The position numbers and the translations under genes were made by a program. A stretch of 23,683 bases of DNA from Bacteroidales bacterium (GTDB lineage: Bacteria; Bacteroidota; Bacteroidia; Bacteroidales; NBLH01), in NCBI GenBank assembly GCA_027083715.1, contig JALWNR010000162.1, positions 1 to 23,683 of the forward strand. Reading direction: 5' to 3'. This document shows positions 21,345 to 23,683 of the stretch, one piece after another. The notes under the pieces are model-generated. The model worked only from the letters and a program-made list of their open reading frames with translations, was not told the origin of the DNA and did not search any database. Within the stretch, counting starts at the first letter, position 1; each line of letters starts with the position of its first letter.

Positions 21345-23683
21345 TTACTCTTCTTTTATCTCAAATTGCATATTTAGTGCACACTCATTAGCATCAACAA
21401 TAGTAACATAATAATAGCCTTTGGACAGATTTTTACGTTCAAAAGTATTTTGTTTGTTTTCCCAATAGGCTTTGTAAGGTTTTGTCCCTCCTGTAATTGT
21501 TAAAATAATAGCACCTTTTGCTTCTCCTTGTTTTGTATTGATAATTTTTGCCTCTGCTTTTAGTTGTTCTGGCTCTTTTAATTCAATGATTTTAATGCGC
21601 TCGCATCCTAAATTATCGTTTACGGTAAGGGTGTATTTTCCTGCTCCTAAACCAATTAAGCTTTGGGCATGCTCACCGTTTGACCATTCAAAATTATATC
21701 CCGCTTTGCCTCCGCTTGCTTTTACATAAATTGAGCCTGATTTTTGACCGTAGCATAGTGGATTCATTTTTTCAACATCAATTTGTAAAGGCTCTTTGGG
21801 CTCTGTTAAGATAATGTCTTTTTTTGCTTTGCAATTATTTTTGTCACTCACTGTAACAGAATATTTTCCCGCTTTTAAACCACTAATAATTGAATCTGTT
21901 TTTTTATTTGACCAAAGTATTGAGTATCCGGATGTCCCACCTTCAATCAATAATTTTATCACTCCTGTATTCCCGCCGTGGCAAATAGGGTCTGTTTTTT
22001 CATAATCTATGAATAGTGCTTTTTCGGGTGCAATAATTTCAATTGTGTCAGTAACAATACAATTATTCTTATCGGTTATTTCAACCGTATATATTCCTCC
22101 CTTTAGTTTTTTTAAGATACTTTTATCCATACCGTTTGACCAGTTATAATTGTATGGCGCAGTCCCTCCACTTACTTTTAGCTTAATACTGCCGTTGTTT
22201 AAACCAAAACAGGTAACATCAGTTTTCGTATGTTGCACACTTAAAGCTTTTTCGGGTTGGGGCACAAAAATACTTTCGGTAACAATACATTCATTGGCAT
22301 CAATTATTTGTACATTATAATATCCCGAAGGGATATTCCGCATTGATTTTCCATTAGTGCTATCAGGTAATATATATATATATCCCGGTTTACCACCTTG
22401 TGCAGATAATTTAAACGCACCGTCGCTTTTACCGAAACAACTTACCGGCTGAATTTCGTAGCTGAGTTTTAAAGCACTTTTGGGTTGTTTTACCGTAGCA
22501 TCTGTTTGATAAGTACATCCGTTAGCATCAGTAATCGTTACAGAATATGTTCCTGCTTTTAAATTTTCGGCTGCGTAGGTAGTATCACCGTTTGACCACA
22601 CAAACCGGTAGGGAGGAGTACCACCTTCACAAACAGCAAGTAAACGCCCGTTATTGCCCTGAAAACATGAAACATGCTCCTTTTCAATACGGGCTTGTAG
22701 TTTCATTTGGGGTTGCGTAATAGCTACACTATCTTTTATTACACAGCCACCTGCATCTTTTATCCAAACCGTATAAGTTCCCGGTCGTAAATTGCTTAAA
22801 TCAAAATCTGTTGAATCATTAGACCAGATAAAATCATAAGGTTCTTCTCCTCCATTAATGTTTAATGAAACAGCACCGTCTTTGGCACCATAACAACTAA
22901 TATTTTTTACATCAAAAGTGGCATTTAATGCTACCAAAGGTTCTGTAACCGTATATGCACCGGATATTTTTCTGCCTTTATTATCGGTAACGGTAACATT
23001 GTAAGTTCCTGCTTTTAAGTTAAATAAGTCTTGTGTTGTAGCTCCGTTTGACCATTCATAGTTATAATCAGGAATTCCCCCGCGAACACTTAAATCAATA
23101 AAACCGTTGTTTCCGCCTTTGCAGCTTACATGCTTTGCGCTAAAAGATAAACGCATAGGTGAATCATATTGGTAGCGAATTTCTTCAATATAATCCTGTT
23201 TATTTACATAAACTTCGGCTAGTGGCATTGAATTATCAGCATAATACCAACGATATACAACATAGCGTTTATCCAAAGAATATTCGGGTGCCGGAGTCCA
23301 TCCAAAAACAGAATATTTATATCCGCGAATTCTTTTATGATAAAATACCACCTCGCGTAATGTATTGTATTTGCCTAAGGGTGTGGTTAAATAGCCTTTT
23401 GCATCAATTCTTCCTTCATATTCATATAGAATATCGGCACGGATAGAGTCAGTTCCCGGTTTATAATAATAAGGTGCAACAAATTTACTCCCTGTATTAT
23501 CGGAATAAATTACATTAATATTTTTTTCATCGTTCAGGAAAATAAGGCTATCTTCAAAATGTAGTAAAACAGGAATTTTAGCTTCCATAAAATCGCCTAT
23601 TAAACCAATATGATAAACCTTACTTGAGTCCATACATATATAATCAATTTTTAAAGGATTTGTTACAATGGCAAGTTGTGCAT
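21345..23683 (-). CDS. SprB-repeat surface protein, 5' end outside the window
   Basis: The frame is open to the right edge: the 17 codons before the ATG at 23633 contain no stop and read on into the window end. The visible part is therefore the C-terminal ~780 residues of a longer protein. A first region (about 1-160 from that ATG) contains FGWTPAPEYSLDKRYVVYRW and similar extracellular beta sequence. Eight SprB-type repeats of 73-76 residues follow (from about residue 163), each with GG-xxPY-xxWSNG, then L-AGxYxVTVTD. A cysteine pair (SCFG and GC) is present in repeats 2-7. Repeat 1 lacks the second cysteine (DNKGRKIS) and repeat 8 lacks the first (NTKQGEAKG). SprB repeats occur in large gliding adhesins and other secreted Bacteroidota proteins. 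The chain stops right after repeat 8, without a T9SS C-terminal sorting domain. Confidence 0.88.
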   Translation of the reverse strand, partial: AQLAIVTNPLKIDYICMDSSKVYHIGLIGDFMEAKIPVLLHFEDSLIFLNDEKNINVIYSDNTGSKFVAPYYYKPGTDSIRADILYEYEGRIDAKGYLTTPLGKYNTLREVVFYHKRIRGYKYSVFGWTPAPEYSLDKRYVVYRWYYADNSMPLAEVYVNKQDYIEEIRYQYDSPMRLSFSAKHVSCKGGNNGFIDLSVRGGIPDYNYEWSNGATTQDLFNLKAGTYNVTVTDNKGRKISGAYTVTEPLVALNATFDVKNISCYGAKDGAVSLNINGGEEPYDFIWSNDSTDFDLSNLRPGTYTVWIKDAGGCVIKDSVAITQPQMKLQARIEKEHVSCFQGNNGRLLAVCEGGTPPYRFVWSNGDTTYAAENLKAGTYSVTITDANGCTYQTDATVKQPKSALKLSYEIQPVSCFGKSDGAFKLSAQGGKPGYIYILPDSTNGKSMRNIPSGYYNVQIIDANECIVTESIFVPQPEKALSVQHTKTDVTCFGLNNGSIKLKVSGGTAPYNYNWSNGMDKSILKKLKGGIYTVEITDKNNCIVTDTIEIIAPEKALFIDYEKTDPICHGGNTGVIKLLIEGGTSGYSILWSNKKTDSIISGLKAGKYSVTVSDKNNCKAKKDIILTEPKEPLQIDVEKMNPLCYGQKSGSIYVKASGGKAGYNFEWSNGEHAQSLIGLGAGKYTLTVNDNLGCERIKIIELKEPEQLKAEAKIINTKQGEAKGAIILTITGGTKPYKAYWENKQNTFERKNLSKGYYYVTIVDANECALNMQFEIKEE

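Noticed and set aside
21573..23145. CRISPR-like or tandem DNA array
   Set aside because: The periodicity of about 220-230 bp in this gene is the DNA of the eight SprB protein repeats in one open frame; the DNA units are divergent and there are no spacers.
1..23683. Defence, secondary-metabolite or toxin-antitoxin system
   Set aside because: The KilA-N fragment, the DNPH1-like enzyme and the SprB protein are separate single genes with no shared operon or partner that would support such a system.

Overview
The window looks like chromosome from an AT-rich member of the Bacteroidota. The evidence is several candidate promoters with a TAnnTTTG -7 box, lipoproteins with a Bacteroidota-type lipobox, a DUF5916 outer-membrane protein, a SprB-repeat surface protein, a TonB-dependent receptor remnant, the long (666-residue) form of urocanase, and methylmalonyl-CoA mutase in separate small and large subunits. 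No rRNA, tRNA, CRISPR array or intact transposase was seen.

Region 1 (1-5326) carries histidine catabolism. hutU (urocanase) and hutH (histidine ammonia-lyase) lie on the minus strand, and a LysR-type regulator is divergent from hutH. The hutH/lysR gap holds a predicted hutH promoter, a possible LysR operator and a 31-nt hairpin. Region 2 (5327-8067) is a decayed accessory stretch: a MITE-like repeat (copy A), the C-terminal remnant of a TonB-dependent receptor, a small lipoprotein with a CxxCH haem motif, a second lipoprotein of unknown function, and a cluster of hairpins.

Region 3 (8068-12524) is mutA-mutB (methylmalonyl-CoA mutase: succinyl-CoA/propionate interconversion). The pair is interrupted by a broken KilA-N gene with a 32-bp perfect palindrome, and it ends at a strong intrinsic terminator. 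Region 4 (12525-17832) holds a VOC-family protein, a YkgJ-like cysteine-cluster protein divergent from a tiny two-helix membrane protein, MITE-like copy B, a DUF5916 outer-membrane protein and a class I SAM methyltransferase.

Region 5 (17833-23683) has a Tat-type LD-carboxypeptidase divergent from a DNPH1/RCL-like nucleotide N-hydrolase, a partial MITE-like copy (C), an SsnA-like amidohydrolase, and a SprB-repeat protein that runs off the right edge of the window.

Most genes are ordinary metabolism and envelope functions. I do not see a convincing new multi-gene system. The most interesting non-gene signal is a roughly 245-bp element with imperfect terminal inverted repeats and a nested hairpin. 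It has two long copies and one partial copy, all in gene-free gaps. The hut and mut genes look richer in G+C than the small accessory genes, judged by eye only.
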